64,000 nt of DNA. Source: Lamellibrachia satsuma (lineage: Eukaryota > Annelida > Polychaeta > Sabellida > Siboglinidae). Shown in pieces: positions 9,178 through 21,101 of the stretch; position 1 is the stretch's first letter; every line of letters begins with the position of its first letter. The notes beneath the pieces were generated by a model, which saw only the letters and a list, made by a program, of their open reading frames with translations, was not told where the DNA came from and made no database searches. The stretch is taken from positions 4,672,001 through 4,736,000 of the forward strand of contig BSQZ01000026.1 in the NCBI GenBank assembly GCA_033239005.1, in the 5' to 3' direction. The translations under genes were made by a program, and so were the position numbers.

Positions 9178-9756
9178 GTTGGTGTCATAAGTAGACATAA
9201 CCGCCTTGGAAGCAGGCCATTCATGGTGCTCTTGCAAATTCATTGGATTATGAGTGAAACATACATTGCAAAAAACTGTAACAATGAATTGTGGGGGAGG
9301 GGAGAATGTCACATTAGATTGAGAAAGTAACTTTTACACTTGTTCTAATAAATCAGTATTTGCGCTGAGTAGTAATGGCTTATGTTTTGGTAACCAGATT
9401 GATTTGTTTAATGTTTTTATTTATACTTTCACTGTACATCCTTCTTGTCAAAGGATATTTGATTTTTATGAGCATGCTGTAGTCAAGAAAAGTACGTCGT
9501 TTATATGAGTACAACCATATGGTAAAATGCATATTGCTCAAACAGAGATACATATGAGAGATTGATTTTGTAAATATTTAGCAAATATTCTATTGAAATA
9601 ATGTTTTTTCTCATAAGCAATTTATACACTGCTTATGAAAATGTTGACCATATTATTGGATTTATTAAACATAACTTTTTTTTACCAAACTAACGGTGCT
9701 TTTCCTCTTTTTTCACTGATGTTCATGGGTTAGGTTCAGGTAAAATATTGTCGTTT
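9178..9756. other. Intron-like AT-rich segment of inner unit
   Basis: Representative of the same segment in every inner unit. It includes the conserved words gtgggggaggggagaatgtcacatt, tgttctaataaatcag (an AATAAA word) and tttgtaaatatttagcaaatattct. No open frame of note. The first third matches nothing in block K, but from acagttgttct onward it is identical to the 3' flank of block K, which marks the joint between the K block and the array. Confidence 0.5.
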
Positions 9757-10594
9757 CACTCTTTCTGTTTTTTCTTTACATAGTTTTCTATCGGCTGCCC
9801 CCTCTCCATCTTTCATCTTCCTCCTCTCCATCTTTCATCTTCCCCCGATCTTCTCATATCCCACCTCACGCAGTCCTTCGATCTTAGCTGTTCGTTCCCC
9901 TTTTCTTGCATCCTTGATGTTTTTTCACCTTTTTCTTCCACTCTCTTTACTAGTATGTCTGCATCCATGCTTACCATGTGGCCTGCCCATTTCAACTTGC
10001 TTCTCACCAATCTTCCGGTTGAACTGTTTTGTTGCATCACATATTTCGTCAGGTCGTTCATCTTTCTTTCGTCAACCCTCTTTGTTCGTGTTATTCGACA
10101 AAACCAGAACCAACTTTCAGCTGCTGTTGTTGTTCTGTCAACGCCACTGTCTCCAGATACAGATTAAGGCATGCTTGTGTAACACAAGCTCTCAGGACTT
10201 TCCTTTTCAGCTTTTTCAAAATGTTTCTGTCCAACATGACTCCCTCTACCTTTCCCCGAGCATTCGCTCCCTGTTGTATCCGGCATCGCATTTCTACCTC
10301 TGAATGCTCATCCTCATTAACCATTCCTCCAAGTTACACAAAGCCATCCACTTGGTTGAACTCCTTATCATCCAAACTAATGTTCAAGTCCTCTCTCTGA
10401 TGTCAAACCCACATCTCTTCTGTCTTCTTCCGGCTCATTATCGGTCCTTGCTTCTTGAACACCCCCTTCCATTCCTCCAACAATTCCTGTAGTTCTTGTT
10501 TTTTGTCTGCTATCATGGCCAGATCGTTTGCATATATCCCCTTCCTGAGAACATCCTTCATGCTGATATTCCTGCTGATTAGTGCCACCACCAT
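9757..10594 (-). pseudogene. RTE-like RT fragment, inner copy 2
   Basis: Same fragment as copy 1, with a longer pyrimidine-rich + strand segment (tccatctttcatcttcctcc twice, 9,805-9,845) and substitutions such as MSRKKTEE and ELLEEW. The YAND box is present. Confidence 0.85.
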
Positions 10595-10693
10595 GATAAA
10601 GAGTAAAGGGTCATTTCCTTGCCTCTAACCGATGTTAACTTTAAACTCTTCCGACAACCCATATCCAACCACAACTCTTCTTTTTGTTCTCAG

Positions 10694-11010
10694 GAACATG
10701 ACAGTTCTGGGTGTTGCACGCCATGACACAGAACTGACTAAATACAACCAACTCATTTAAAGTCAGACTCCCAGATAAGTACAAAATGTGTTGGAATGAA
10801 CAGGTCAGCCAGGGAGTGAACTGTTAAGCACGTTGAACAATCCCAATGAGTGGATACAGTGCTGTGTAAACATAAACATGCCTTTACTTTAGGTCTTTTT
10901 ACAGGTGCTGCGGCAGCCAGGAACAATTTTGGTGGACCGAGAGTGAACAATATCAAGGGTCACTTCTATCGGATCGGGCTTGCCTATCCCCACTTTGTGT
11001 GTTGGTACAG
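10694..11010 (+). pseudogene. Exon pair X1-X2, inner copy 2 (X1 frameshifted)
   Basis: X1 is 85 bp instead of 86: ctcatttaaag replaces ctcattacaaag near 10,753, giving a TAA in frame. X2 (10,905-11,010) is open and belongs to the second sequence type (GHFYRIGLAYPHFVCWY). Splice signals are kept. Unless X1 is skipped, this pair would terminate translation. Confidence 0.6.
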
Positions 11011-11576
11011 GTTGGTGTCATAAGTAGACATAACCGCCTTGGAAGCAGGCCATTTATGGTGCTCTTGCAAATTCATTGGATTATGAGTGAAACAGACATT
11101 GCAAAAACTGTAACAATGAATTGTGGGGGAGGGGAGAATGTCACATTAGATTGAGAAACTAACTTTTACAGTTGTTCTAATAAATCAGTATTTGCGCTGA
11201 GTAGTAATGGTTTATGTTTTGGTAACCAGATTGATTTGTTTAATGTTTTTATTTATACTTTCACTGTACATCCTTCTTGTCAAAGGATATTTGATTTTTA
11301 TGAGCATGCTGTAGTCAAGAAAAGTACGTCGTTTATATAAGTACAACCATATGGTAAAATGCATATTGCTCAAACAGAGATACATATGAGAGATTGATTT
11401 TGTAAATATTTAGCAAATATTCTATTTAAATAATGTTTTTCTCATAAGCAATTTATACACTGCTTATGAAAATGTTGACCATATTATTGGATTTATTAAA
11501 CATAACTTTTTTTACCAAACTAACGGTGCTTTTCCTCTTTTTCACTGATGTTCATGGGTTAGGTTCAGGTAAAATA

Positions 11577-12400
11577 TTGTCGAGTCACTCTTTCTGTTTT
11601 TCTTTCCATACTTTTCTATCGGCTGCCCCCTCTCCATCTTTCATCTTCCTCCTCTCCATCTTTCATCTTCCCCCGATCTTCTCATATCCCACCCACGCAG
11701 TCCTTCGATCTTAGCTGTTCGTTCCCCTTTTCTTGCATCCTTGATGTTTTTTCACCTTTCTCTTCCACTCTCTTTACTAGTATGTCTGCATCCATCCTTA
11801 CCATGTGGCCTGCCCATTTCACCTTGCTTCTCACCAATCTTCCTGTTGAACTGTTTTGTTGCATCACATATTTCCTCAGGTCGTTCATCCTTCTTTCGTC
11901 AAACCTCTTTGTTCGTGTTATTCGACAAAACCAAAACCAACTTGCAGCTGCTGTTGTTGTTCTGTCAACGCCACTGTCTCCAGATACAGATTAAGGCATG
12001 CTTGTGTAACACAAGCTCTCAGGACTTTCCTTTTCAGCTTTTTCAAAATGTTTCTGTCCAACATGACTCCCTCTACCTTTCCCCAAGCATTCGCTCCCTG
12101 TTGTATCTGGCATCGCATTTCTACCTCTGAATGCTCATCCTCATTAACCATTCCTCCAAGTTACACAAAGCCTTAACATACAAACTAATGTTCAAGTCCT
12201 CTATCTGATGTCAAACCCACATCTCTTCTGTCTTCTCCCGGCTCATTATCGGTCCTTGCTTCTTGAACACCCCTTCCATTGCTCCAACACTTCCTGTAGT
12301 TCTTGTTTTTGTCTGCTATCATGGCCAGATCGTTTGCATACATCCCCTTCCTGAGAACATCCTTCATGCTGATATTCCTGCTGATTAGTGCCACCACCAT
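11577..12400 (-). pseudogene. RTE-like RT fragment, inner copy 3
   Basis: As above; missing about 20 bp near 12,174 (acaaagccttaacatac replaces the longer ccatccacttggttgaactcc segment) and one base in the ttgtttttgtc run at 12,306, so the YAND block is frameshifted downstream. Confidence 0.8.
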
Positions 12401-12499
12401 GATAAAGAGAAAAGGGTCATTTCCTTGCCTCTAACCGATGTTAACTTTAAACTCTTCCGACAACACACATCCAACCACAACTCTTCTTTTTGTTCTCAG

Positions 12500-12816
12500 G
12501 AACATGACAGTTCTGGGTGTTGCACGCCATGACACAGAACTGACTAAATACAACCAACTCATTACAAAGTCAGACTCCCAGATAAGTACAAAAGGGGTTG
12601 GAATGAACAGGTCAGGCAGAGGTGAACTGTTAAGCACTTTGAACAATCCCAAGGAGTTGATACAGTGTTGTGTAAACATAAACATGCCTTTACTTTAGGT
12701 CTTTTTACAGGTGCTGCGGCAGCCAGGAACAATTTTGGTGGACCGAGAGTGAACAATATCAAGGTTCACTTCAATCGGATCGCGCTTGCCTATCCCCACT
12801 TTGTGTGTTGGTACAG
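12500..12816 (+). CDS. Exon pair X1-X2, inner copy 3 (both open)
   Basis: X1 12,500-12,585 (86 bp) and X2 12,711-12,816 (106 bp), phases as in copy 1. X2 reads KVHFNRIALAYPHFVCWY, differing from copy 1 at the glycine-tyrosine pair. Splice signals intact. Confidence 0.55.
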
Positions 12817-13385
12817 GTTGGTGTCATAAGTAGACATAACCGCCTTGGAAGCAGGCCATTCATGGTGCTCTTGCAAATTCATTGGATTATGAGTGAAACA
12901 GACATTGCAAAAACTGTAATAATAAATTGTGGGGGAGGGGAGAAAGTCACATTAGATTGAGAAACTAACTTTTACAGTTGTTCTAATAAATCAGTATTTG
13001 CGCTGAGTAGTAATGGCTTATGTTTTGGTAACCAGATTGATTTGTTTAATGTTTTTATTTATACTTTCACTTTACATCGTTCTTGACAAAGGATATTTGA
13101 TTTTTATGAGCATACTGTAGTCAAGAAGAGTACGTCGTTTATATGAGTACAACCATATTGTAAAATGCATATTGCTCAAACAGAGATACATATGAGAGAT
13201 TGATTTTGTAAATATTTAGCAAATATTCTATTGAAATAATGTTTTTTCTCATAAGCAATTTATACACTGCTTATGAAAATGTTGACCATATTATTGGATT
13301 TATTAAACATAAGTTTTTTTTACCAAACTAACGGTGCTTTTCCTCTTTTTTCACTGATGTTCATGGGTTAGGTTCAGGTAAAATA

Positions 13386-14232
13386 TTGTCGAGTCACTCT
13401 TTCTGTTTTTTCTTTCCATACTTTTCTATCGGCTGCCCCCTCTCCATCTTTCATCTTCCCCCTCTCCATCTTTCATCTTCCCCCGATCTTCTCATATCCC
13501 ACCGCACGCAGTCCTTCGATCTTAGCTGTTCGTTCCCCTTTTCTTGCATCCTTGATGTTTTTTCACCTTTCTCTTCCACTCTCTTTACTAGTGTGTCTGC
13601 ATCCATCCTTACCATGTGGCCTGCCCATTTCACCTTGCTTCTCACCAATCTTCCTGTTGAACTGTTTTGTTGCATCACATATTTCGTCAGGTCGTTCATC
13701 TTTCTTTCGTCAACCCTCTTTGTTCGTGTTATTCGACAAAACCAGAACCAACTTTCAGCTGCTGTTGTTGTTCTGTCAACGCCACTGTCTCCAGATACAG
13801 ATTAAGGCATGCTTTTGTAACACATGCTCTAAGGACTTTCCTTTTCAGCTTTTTCAAAATGTTTCTGTCCAACCTGACTCCCTCTACCTTTCCCCGAGCA
13901 TTTGCTCCCTGTTGTATCCGGCATCGCATTTCTACCTCTGAATGCTCATCCTCATTAACCATTCCTCCAAGTTACACAAAGCCATCCACTTGGTTGACCT
14001 CCTTATCATCCAAACTAATGTTCAAGTCCTCTCTGTGATGTCAAACCCACATCTCTTCTGTCTTCTCCCGGCTCATTATCGGTCCGTGATTCTTGAACAC
14101 CCTCTTCCATTCCTCCAACACTTCCTGTAGTTCTTGTTTTTTGTCTGCTATCATGGCCAGATCGTTTGCATACATCCCCTTCCTGAGAACATCCTTCATG
14201 CTGATCTTCCTGCTGATTAGTGCCACCACCAT
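13386..14232 (-). pseudogene. RTE-like RT fragment, inner copy 4
   Basis: Same boundaries as the other copies; variants include TKACLNLY and KNHGPIM. YAND box at about 14,160-14,175. Confidence 0.85.
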
Positions 14233-14331
14233 GATAAAGAGAAAAGGGTCATTTCCTTGCCTCTAACCGATGTTAACTTTAAACTCTTCCGACAACACAC
14301 ATCCAACCACAACTCTTCTTTTTGTTCTCAG

Positions 14332-14653
14332 GAACATGACAGTTCTGGGTGTTGCACGCCATGACACAGAACTGACTAAATACAACCAACTCATTACAAA
14401 GTCAGACTCCCAGATAAGTACAAAATGTGTTGGAATGAACAGGTCAGCCAGGGAGTGAACTGTTAAGCACGTTGAACAATCCCAGTGACATGAGTGGATA
14501 CAGTGTTGTGTAAACATAAACATGCCTTTACTTTAGGTATTTTTACAGGTGCTGCGGCAGCCAGGAACAATTTTGGTGGACCGAGAGTGAACAATATCAA
14601 GGGTCAATTCTATCGGATCGGCTTGCCTATCCCCACTTTGTGTGTTGGTACAG
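14332..14653 (+). pseudogene. Exon pair X1-X2, inner copy 4 (X2 frameshifted, hybrid)
   Basis: X1 (14,332-14,417) is open and of the first type. X2 (14,549-14,653) is 105 bp: atcggcttgcc replaces atcgggcttgcc, and its flanking words belong to the second type. The copy therefore looks like a recombinant between the two types, with the break between X1 and X2. Confidence 0.6.
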
Positions 14654-15207
14654 GTTGGTGTCATTAGTAGACATAACCGCCTTGGAAGCAGGCCATTTAT
14701 GGTGCTCTTGCAAATTCATTGGATTATGAGTGAAACAGACATTGCAAAAACTGTAACAATGAATTGTGGGGGAGGGGAGAATGTCACATTAGATTGAGAA
14801 ACTAACTTTTACAGTTGTTCTAATAAATCAGTATTTGCGCTGAGTAGTAATGGCTTATGTTTTGGTAACCAGATTGATTTGTTTAATGTTTTTATTTATA
14901 CTTTCACTGTACATCCTTCTTGTCAAAGAATATTTGATTTTTATGAGCATGCTGTAGTCAAGAAAAGTACGTCGTTTATATGAGTACAACCATATGGTAA
15001 AATGCATATTGCTCAAACAGAGATACATATGAGAGATTGATTTTGTAAATATTTAGCAAATATTCTATTTAAATAATGTTTTTTCTCATAAGCAATTTAT
15101 ACACTGCTTATGAAAATGTTGACCATATTATTGGATTTATTAAACATAACTTTTTTACCAAACTAACGGTGCTTTTCCTCTTTTTCACTGATGTTCATGG
15201 GTTAGGT

Positions 15208-16065
15208 TCAGGTAAAATATTGTCGAGTCACTCTTTCTGTTTTTTCTTTCCATACTTTTCTATCGGCTGCCCCCTCTCCATCTTTCATCTTCCCCTCTCC
15301 ATCTTTCATCTTCCCCGATCTTCTCATATCCCACCTCACGCAGTCCTTCGATCTTAGCTGTTCGTTCCCCTTTTCTTGCATCCTTGATGTGTTTTCACCT
15401 TTCTCTTCCACTCTCTTTACTAGTATGTCTGCATCCATCCTTACCATGTGGCCTACCCATTTCACCTTGCTTCTCACCAATCTTCCTGTTGAACTGTTTT
15501 GTTGCATCACATATTTCATGAGGTCGTTCATCCTTCTTTCGTCAACCCTCTTTGTTCGTGTTATTCGACAAAACCAAAACCAACCTTGCAGCTGCTGTTG
15601 TTGTTCTGTCAACGCCACTCTCTCCAGATACAGATTAAGGCATGCTTGTGTAACACAAGCTCTCAGGACTTTCCTTTTCAGCTTTTTCAAAATGTTTCTG
15701 TCCAACATGACTCCCTCTACCTTTCCCCAAGCATTCGCTCCCTGTTGTATCCGGCATCGCATTTCTACCTCTGAATGCTCATCCTCATTAACCATTCCTC
15801 CAAGTTACACAAAGCCATCCACTTGGTTGAACTCCTTATCATCCAAACTAATGTTCAAGTCCTCTATCTGATGTCAAACCCACATCTCTTCTGTCTTCTC
15901 CCGGCTCATTATCGGTCCTTCCTTCTTGAACACACCCTTCCATTGCTCCAACACTTCCTGTAGTTCTTGTTTTTTGTCTGCTATCATGGCCAGATCGTTT
16001 GCATACATCCCCTTCCTGAGAACATCCTTCATGCTGATCTTCCTGCTGATTAGTGCCACCACCAT
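15208..16065 (-). pseudogene. RTE-like RT fragment, inner copy 5 (longest open stretch)
   Basis: One 195-codon frame (15,208-15,795) joins MVNEDEHSEVE through GRLVRSKVKW and CVRWDMRRSG to the last preserved residues KTERVTRQYFT, the best view of the fragment's C-terminal end. The YAND part lies in a separate frame above it. Confidence 0.85.
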
Positions 16066-16164
16066 GATAAAGAGTAAACTGTCATTTCCTTGCCTCTAAC
16101 CGATGTTAACTTTGAACTCTTCCGACAACCCATATCCAACCACAACTCTTGTTTTTGTTCTCAG

Positions 16165-16482
16165 GAACATGACAGTTCTGGGTGTTGCACGCCATGACAC
16201 AGAACTGACTAAATACAACAAACTCAGTACAAAGTCAGACTCCCAGATAAGTACAAAAGGTGTTGGAATGAACAGGTCAGCCAGGGAGTGAACTGTTAAG
16301 CACGTTGAACAATCCCAAGTAGTGGATACAGTGCTGTGTAAACATAAACATGCCTTTACTTTAGGTCTTTTTACAGGTGCTGCGGCAGCCAGGAACAATT
16401 TTGGTGGACCGAGAGTGAACAATATCAAGGTTCACTTCAATCGGATCGCGCTTGCCTATCCCCACTTTGTGTGTTGGTACAG
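16165..16482 (+). CDS. Exon pair X1-X2, inner copy 5 (both open)
   Basis: X1 16,165-16,250 and X2 16,377-16,482, full lengths. X1 has two replacements (NQLIT to NKLST) and X2 reads KVHFNRIALAYPHF as in copy 3. Splice sites kept. Confidence 0.55.
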
Positions 16483-17050
16483 GTTGGTGTCATAAGTAGA
16501 CATAACCGCCTTGGAAGCAGGCCATTCATGGTGCTCTTGCAAATTCATTGGATTATGAGTGAAACAGACATTGCAAAAACTGTAACAATGAATTGTGGGG
16601 GAGGGGAGAATGTCACATTAGATTGAGAAACTAACTTTTACAGTTGTTCTAATAAATCAGTATTTGCGCTGAGTAGTAATGGCTTATGTTTTGGTAACCA
16701 GATTGATTTGTTTAATGTTTTTATTTATACTTTCACTGTACATCCTTCTTGTCAAAGGATATTTGATTTTTATGAGCATGCTGTAGTCAAGAAGAGTACG
16801 TCGTTTATATGAGTACAACCATATGGTAAAATGCATATTGCTCAAACAGAGATACATATGAGAGATTGATTTTGTAAATATTTAGCAAATATTCTATTTA
16901 AATAATGTTTTTTCTCATAAGCAATTTATACACTGCTTATGAAAATGTTGACCATATTATTGGATTTATTAAACATAACTTTTTTTACCAAACTAACGGT
17001 GCTTTTCCTCTTTTTTCACTGATGTTCATGGGTTAGGTTCAGGTAAAATA

Positions 17051-17894
17051 TTGTCGAGTCACTCTTTCTGTTTTTTCTTTCCATACTTTTCTATCGGCTG
17101 CCCCCTCTCCATCTTTCATCTTCCCCCTCTCCATCTTTCCTCTTCCCCTGATCTTCTCATATCCCACCTCATGCAGTCCTTCGATCTTAGCTGTTCGTTC
17201 CCCTTTTCTTGCATCCTTGATGTTTTTTCACCTTTCTCTTCCACTCTCTTTACTAGTATGTCTGCTTCCATCCTCACCATGTGGCCTACCCATTTCACCT
17301 TGCTTCTCTCCAATCTTCCTGTTGAACTGTTTTGTTGCATCACATATTTCGTCAGGTCGTTCATCCTTCTTTCGTCAACCCTCTTTGTTCGTGTTATTCG
17401 ACAAAACCAGAACCAACCTTGCAGCTGCTGTTGTTGTTCTGTCAACGCCACTGTCTCCAGATACAGATTAAGGCATGCTTGTGTAACACATGCTCTAAGG
17501 ACTTTCCTTTTCAGCTTTTTCAAAATGTTTCTGTCCAACATGACTCCCTCTACCTTTCCCCGAGCATTCGCTCCCTGTTGTATCCGGCATCGCATTTCTA
17601 CCTCTGAATGCTCATCCTCATTAACCATTCCTCCAAGTTACACAAAGCCATCCACTTGGTTGAACTCCTTATCATCCAAACTAATGTTCAAGTCCTCTCT
17701 CTGATGTCAAACCCACATCTCTTCTGTCTTCTCCCGGCTCATTATCGGTCCTCTTCTTGAACACCCCTTCCATTCCTCCAACACTTCCTGTAGTTCTTGT
17801 TTTTGTCTGCTATCATGGCCAGATCGTTTGCATACATCCCCTTCCTGAGAACATCCTTCATGCTGATCTTCCTGCTGATTAGTGCCACCACCAT
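17051..17894 (-). pseudogene. RTE-like RT fragment, inner copy 6
   Basis: Carries extra small deletions in the YAND part (cggtcctcttcttg at 17,747 and a shortened ttgtttttgtc run), while the 170-codon lower part (17,116-17,628) stays open. Confidence 0.8.
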
Positions 17895-17993
17895 GATAAA
17901 GAGTAAAGGGTCATTTCCTTGCCTCTAACCGATGTTAACTTTAAACTCTTCCGACAACCCATATCCAACCACAACTCTTCTTTTTGTTCTCAG

Positions 17994-18310
17994 GAACATG
18001 ACAGTTCTGGGTGTTGCACGCCATGACACAGAACTGACTAAATACAACCAACTCATTTAAAGTCAGACTCCCAGATAAGTACAAAATGTGTTGGAATGAA
18101 CAGGTCAGCCAGGGAGTGAACTGTTAAGCACGTTGAACAATCCCAATGAGTGGATACAGTGCTGTGTAAACATAAACATGCCTTTACTTTAGGTCTTTTT
18201 ACAGGTGCTGCGGCAGCCAGGAACAATTTTGGTGGACCGAGAGTGAACAATATCAAGGGTCACTTCTATCGGATCGGGCTTGCCTATCCCCACTTTGTGT
18301 GTTGGTACAG
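17994..18310 (+). pseudogene. Exon pair X1-X2, inner copy 6 (X1 frameshifted)
   Basis: Same 1-nt X1 lesion as copy 2 (ctcatttaaag) and the same X2 type (GHFYRIG). X1 is 85 bp, X2 18,205-18,310 is open. Near-identity with copy 2 across 1.8 kb suggests a recent duplication or conversion spanning several units. Confidence 0.6.
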
Positions 18311-18879
18311 GTTGGTGTCATAAGTAGACATAACCGCCTTGGAAGCAGGCCATTTATGGTGCTCTTGCAAATTCATTGGATTATGAGTGAAACAGACATT
18401 GCAAAAACTGTAACAATGAATTGTGGGGGAGGGGAGAATGTCACATTAGATTGAGAAACTAACTTTTACACTTGTTCTAATAAATCAGTATTTGCACTGA
18501 GTAGTAATGGCTTATGTTTTGGTAACCAGATTGATTTGTTTAATGTGTTTATTTATACTTTCACTGTACGTCCTTATTGTCAAAGAATATTTGATTTTTA
18601 TGAGCATGCTTTAGTCAAGAAGAGTACGTCGTTTATATGAGTACAACGATATGGTAAAATGCATATTGCTCAAACAGAGATACATACGAGAGATTGATTT
18701 TGTAAATATTTAGCAAATATTCTATTGAAATAATGTTTTTTCTCATAAGCAATTTATACAGTGCTTATGAAAATGTTGACCACATTATTGGATTTATTAA
18801 ACATAACTTTTTTTTACCAAACTAACGGTGCTTTTCCTCTTTTTTCACTGATGTTCATGGGTTAGGTTCAGGTAAAATA

Positions 18880-19727
18880 TTGTCGTTTCACTCTTTCTGT
18901 TTTTTCTTTACATAGTTTTCTATCGGCTGCCCCCTCTCCGTCTTTCATCTTCCTCCTCTCCATCTTTCATCTTCCCCTGATCTTCTCAAATCCCACCTCA
19001 CGCAGTCCTTCGATCTTAGCTGTTCATTCCCCTTTTCTTGCATCCTTGATGTTTTTTCACCTTTCTCTTCCACTCTCTTTACTAGTATGTCTGTATCCAT
19101 CCTTACAATGTGGCCTGCCCATTTCACCTTGCTTCTCACCAATATTCCTGTTGAACTGTTTTGTTGCATCACATATTTCCTCAGGTCATTCATCCTTCTT
19201 TCGTCAACCATCTTTTTTCGCGTTATTCGACAAAACCAAAACCAACCTTGCAGCTGCTGTTGTTGTTCTGTCAACGCCACTGTCTCCAGATACAGATTGA
19301 GGCATGCTTGTGTAACACATACTCTAAGGACTTTCCTTTTCAGCCTTTTCAAAATGTTTCTGTGCAACATGACTCCCTCTACCTTTCCCCGAGCATTCGC
19401 TCCCTGTTGTATCCAGCATCGCATTTCTACCTCAGAATGCTCATCCTCATTAACCATTCCTCCAAGTTACACAAAGCCATCCACTTGGTTGAACTCCTTA
19501 TCATCCAAAGTAATGTTCAAGTCCTCTCTCTGATGTCAAACCCACATCTCTTCTGTCTTCTCCCGGCTCATTATCGGTCCGTGCTTCTTGAACACCCTCT
19601 TCCATTCCTCCAACACTTCCTGTAGTTCTTGTTTTTTGTCTGCTATCATGGCCAGATCGTTTGCATACATCCCCTTCCTGAGAACATCCTTCATGCTGAT
19701 CTTCCTGCTGATTAGTGCCACCACCAT
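18880..19727 (-). pseudogene. RTE-like RT fragment, inner copy 7 (last before Y1)
   Basis: Ends the U1 array. Downstream the shared words accgatgttaact and cttccgacaaccca are followed by gatcag and exon Y1 rather than the X1 acceptor. So X1 and Y1 have homologous upstream intron DNA, which offers the template for unequal exchange between successive introns. Confidence 0.85.
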
Positions 19728-20641
19728 GATAAAGAATAATGGGTCACTTCCTTGCCTCTAACCGATGTTAACTGGAAACTCTTCCGACAACCCAGATCAG
19801 ATTCCACCAAAGCTTCCCAGGCCCGGAGACAGTGGTGGTCAACAACGGCTCTCATCATGGCCACACAGTTAATATAAGCTGGTGTACTGACAGGACAGTA
19901 GTTGGTGTAATGCTGGCATCGAGATGAAAAAGGGCAGCCATATTTATTATCATTATGATGACATAGAAAACAAAATAAAAGCTTTTTTAAAATTTAATCC
20001 CCACCCCCGGGGGCCCATGTGGACGGTTCCCCATTTGACCCTCCATTTTCGGCAGAAGGGGAATAGGGCACAACTGACAGACCAACATAAACTTCTTGAT
20101 ATGTTAGATACAGTACACAGAATATGTGTATGCAGACATTGAAAACTAAAGCTGATTGAGTGTTGTTGTTTCTGCGTGCTACCTACAGACATGCAGAAGT
20201 TCCCGCTGCGTATGAAGGAGAGATACCATAGTAGGGACTGTGTTACAGCCCTCAGTGTCTATCTCGCCCCCACAACGGGTGAGTCTCCCTGCTTGCTACA
20301 TTTGACTAGAATGTTAGAACTAAACGTTATGAATTCTGACTAATTCATAGCAACTACAATTATGACTAACGTCTCATTTAGATGTGTTGATTATATTTGT
20401 TATGCTAATTTGCAAGTTGCTCCTTTGAAGCAGGGCTGTTTTGGTATTGTCCATTGCTCGACTGTTTTCAGCCCTGAGTGGGAAATGTATTGAGATAGCC
20501 TACTGGACAATTTCTGGAGCTGCGCAAATGATTCTGCAGCAACCAGAGTCAGTTGGACAGGGCCACAGCTCTTCAAAACGTTCTCTGTACACACCAATCC
20601 CATCACCAGGGTGATGTTTTCAACGAAGCATTGCGTCTCTG

Positions 20642-20945
20642 GTAGGTCCAATTCTCAAGTATATTTCTTTGGAAAATATTCAAATATACCTGGAAAAGCT
20701 TTGTTTCATGATGATGACCATGTCACATTTATGGGTTGATTTTTAGTGGGCCATCATTTACATATACTGTGACATCCAAAGTTCTATAAAATATACAAGT
20801 AAAAGCTTGGTTTTCTTTTCAAGTAATCCAAGTTGAAGCATTGATTATGATCATATCAGCTTTAGTTTGATATGACGCGGCTTACCAGTATCAGGGCCTT
20901 GAAATATTGAAAGTGAATCACTGTAGCTCACTGCTGTGTTTGCAG
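20642..20945. other. Intron Y3-Y4, nothing further seen
   Basis: About 300 bp bounded by gtaggtcc and gtttgcag. Contains AT-rich words only; open frames across it are read-through of the flanking exons. Confidence 0.5.
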
Positions 20946-21101
20946 TGTGCTCTGAGTACAACCATGTACATTCGTGGAACGTGACCTGATTCCTTGGCAT
21001 GACCAGCACACAGCCCGGCTCAGTGGCCTTGGCATCATTCAAGTTTATCTCCATAGAGAGGGTGGAACCACACCTTCAGTATATCCACAGTAACAACTTT
21101 G

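Larger units (their letters stand above)
7537..19740 (+). repeat. Inner tandem array: six 1.8-kb units plus a partial seventh
   Basis: The marker tgttctaata occurs at 7,537, 9,341, 11,173, 12,979, 14,817, 16,645 and 18,473, giving periods of 1,804, 1,832, 1,806, 1,838, 1,828 and 1,828 bp. Each unit contains, in + order: AT-rich intron-like DNA, a dead minus-strand RTE-like fragment, exon X1, an intron of about 130 bp made from a SINE tail, exon X2, and about 340 bp of intron. Copies fall into alternating sequence types (see findings). The last unit stops after its RTE fragment and runs into exon Y1. Confidence 0.9.
1..19800 (+). repeat. Outer tandem unit U1 (left part rearranged)
   Basis: First of five head-to-tail copies of a large segment. 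Its left end is scrambled: a piece of block K (1-70), sequence seen nowhere else in the window (71-460), an RTE-like fragment carrying a SINE, and a lone X1 exon joined directly to the intron before Y5, so exons Y1-Y4 are missing. From 1,399 onward it is colinear with U2-U5. It has the longest inner array (7,537-19,740, six complete units plus a partial one) and a minus-strand CR1/L2-like insertion. Seen by direct comparison of blocks between units; the duplication history is inferred. Confidence 0.85.

Noticed and set aside
7537..19740. CRISPR-like or satellite-DNA interpretation of the regular repeats
   Set aside because: Period is 1.8 kb with exons and retrotransposon pieces; there are no short repeats with unique spacers and no cas genes.
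20987..20989. In-frame TGA in Y4 as a selenocysteine codon
   Set aside because: U5 has a second TGA three codons earlier and a frameshift upstream in Y3; no SECIS-like structure was apparent. Pseudogene decay is simpler.
20851..21054. Antisense frame over Y4 (also 54,136-54,339)
   Set aside because: The plus-strand frame has splice signals with matched phases; the antisense frame has none.
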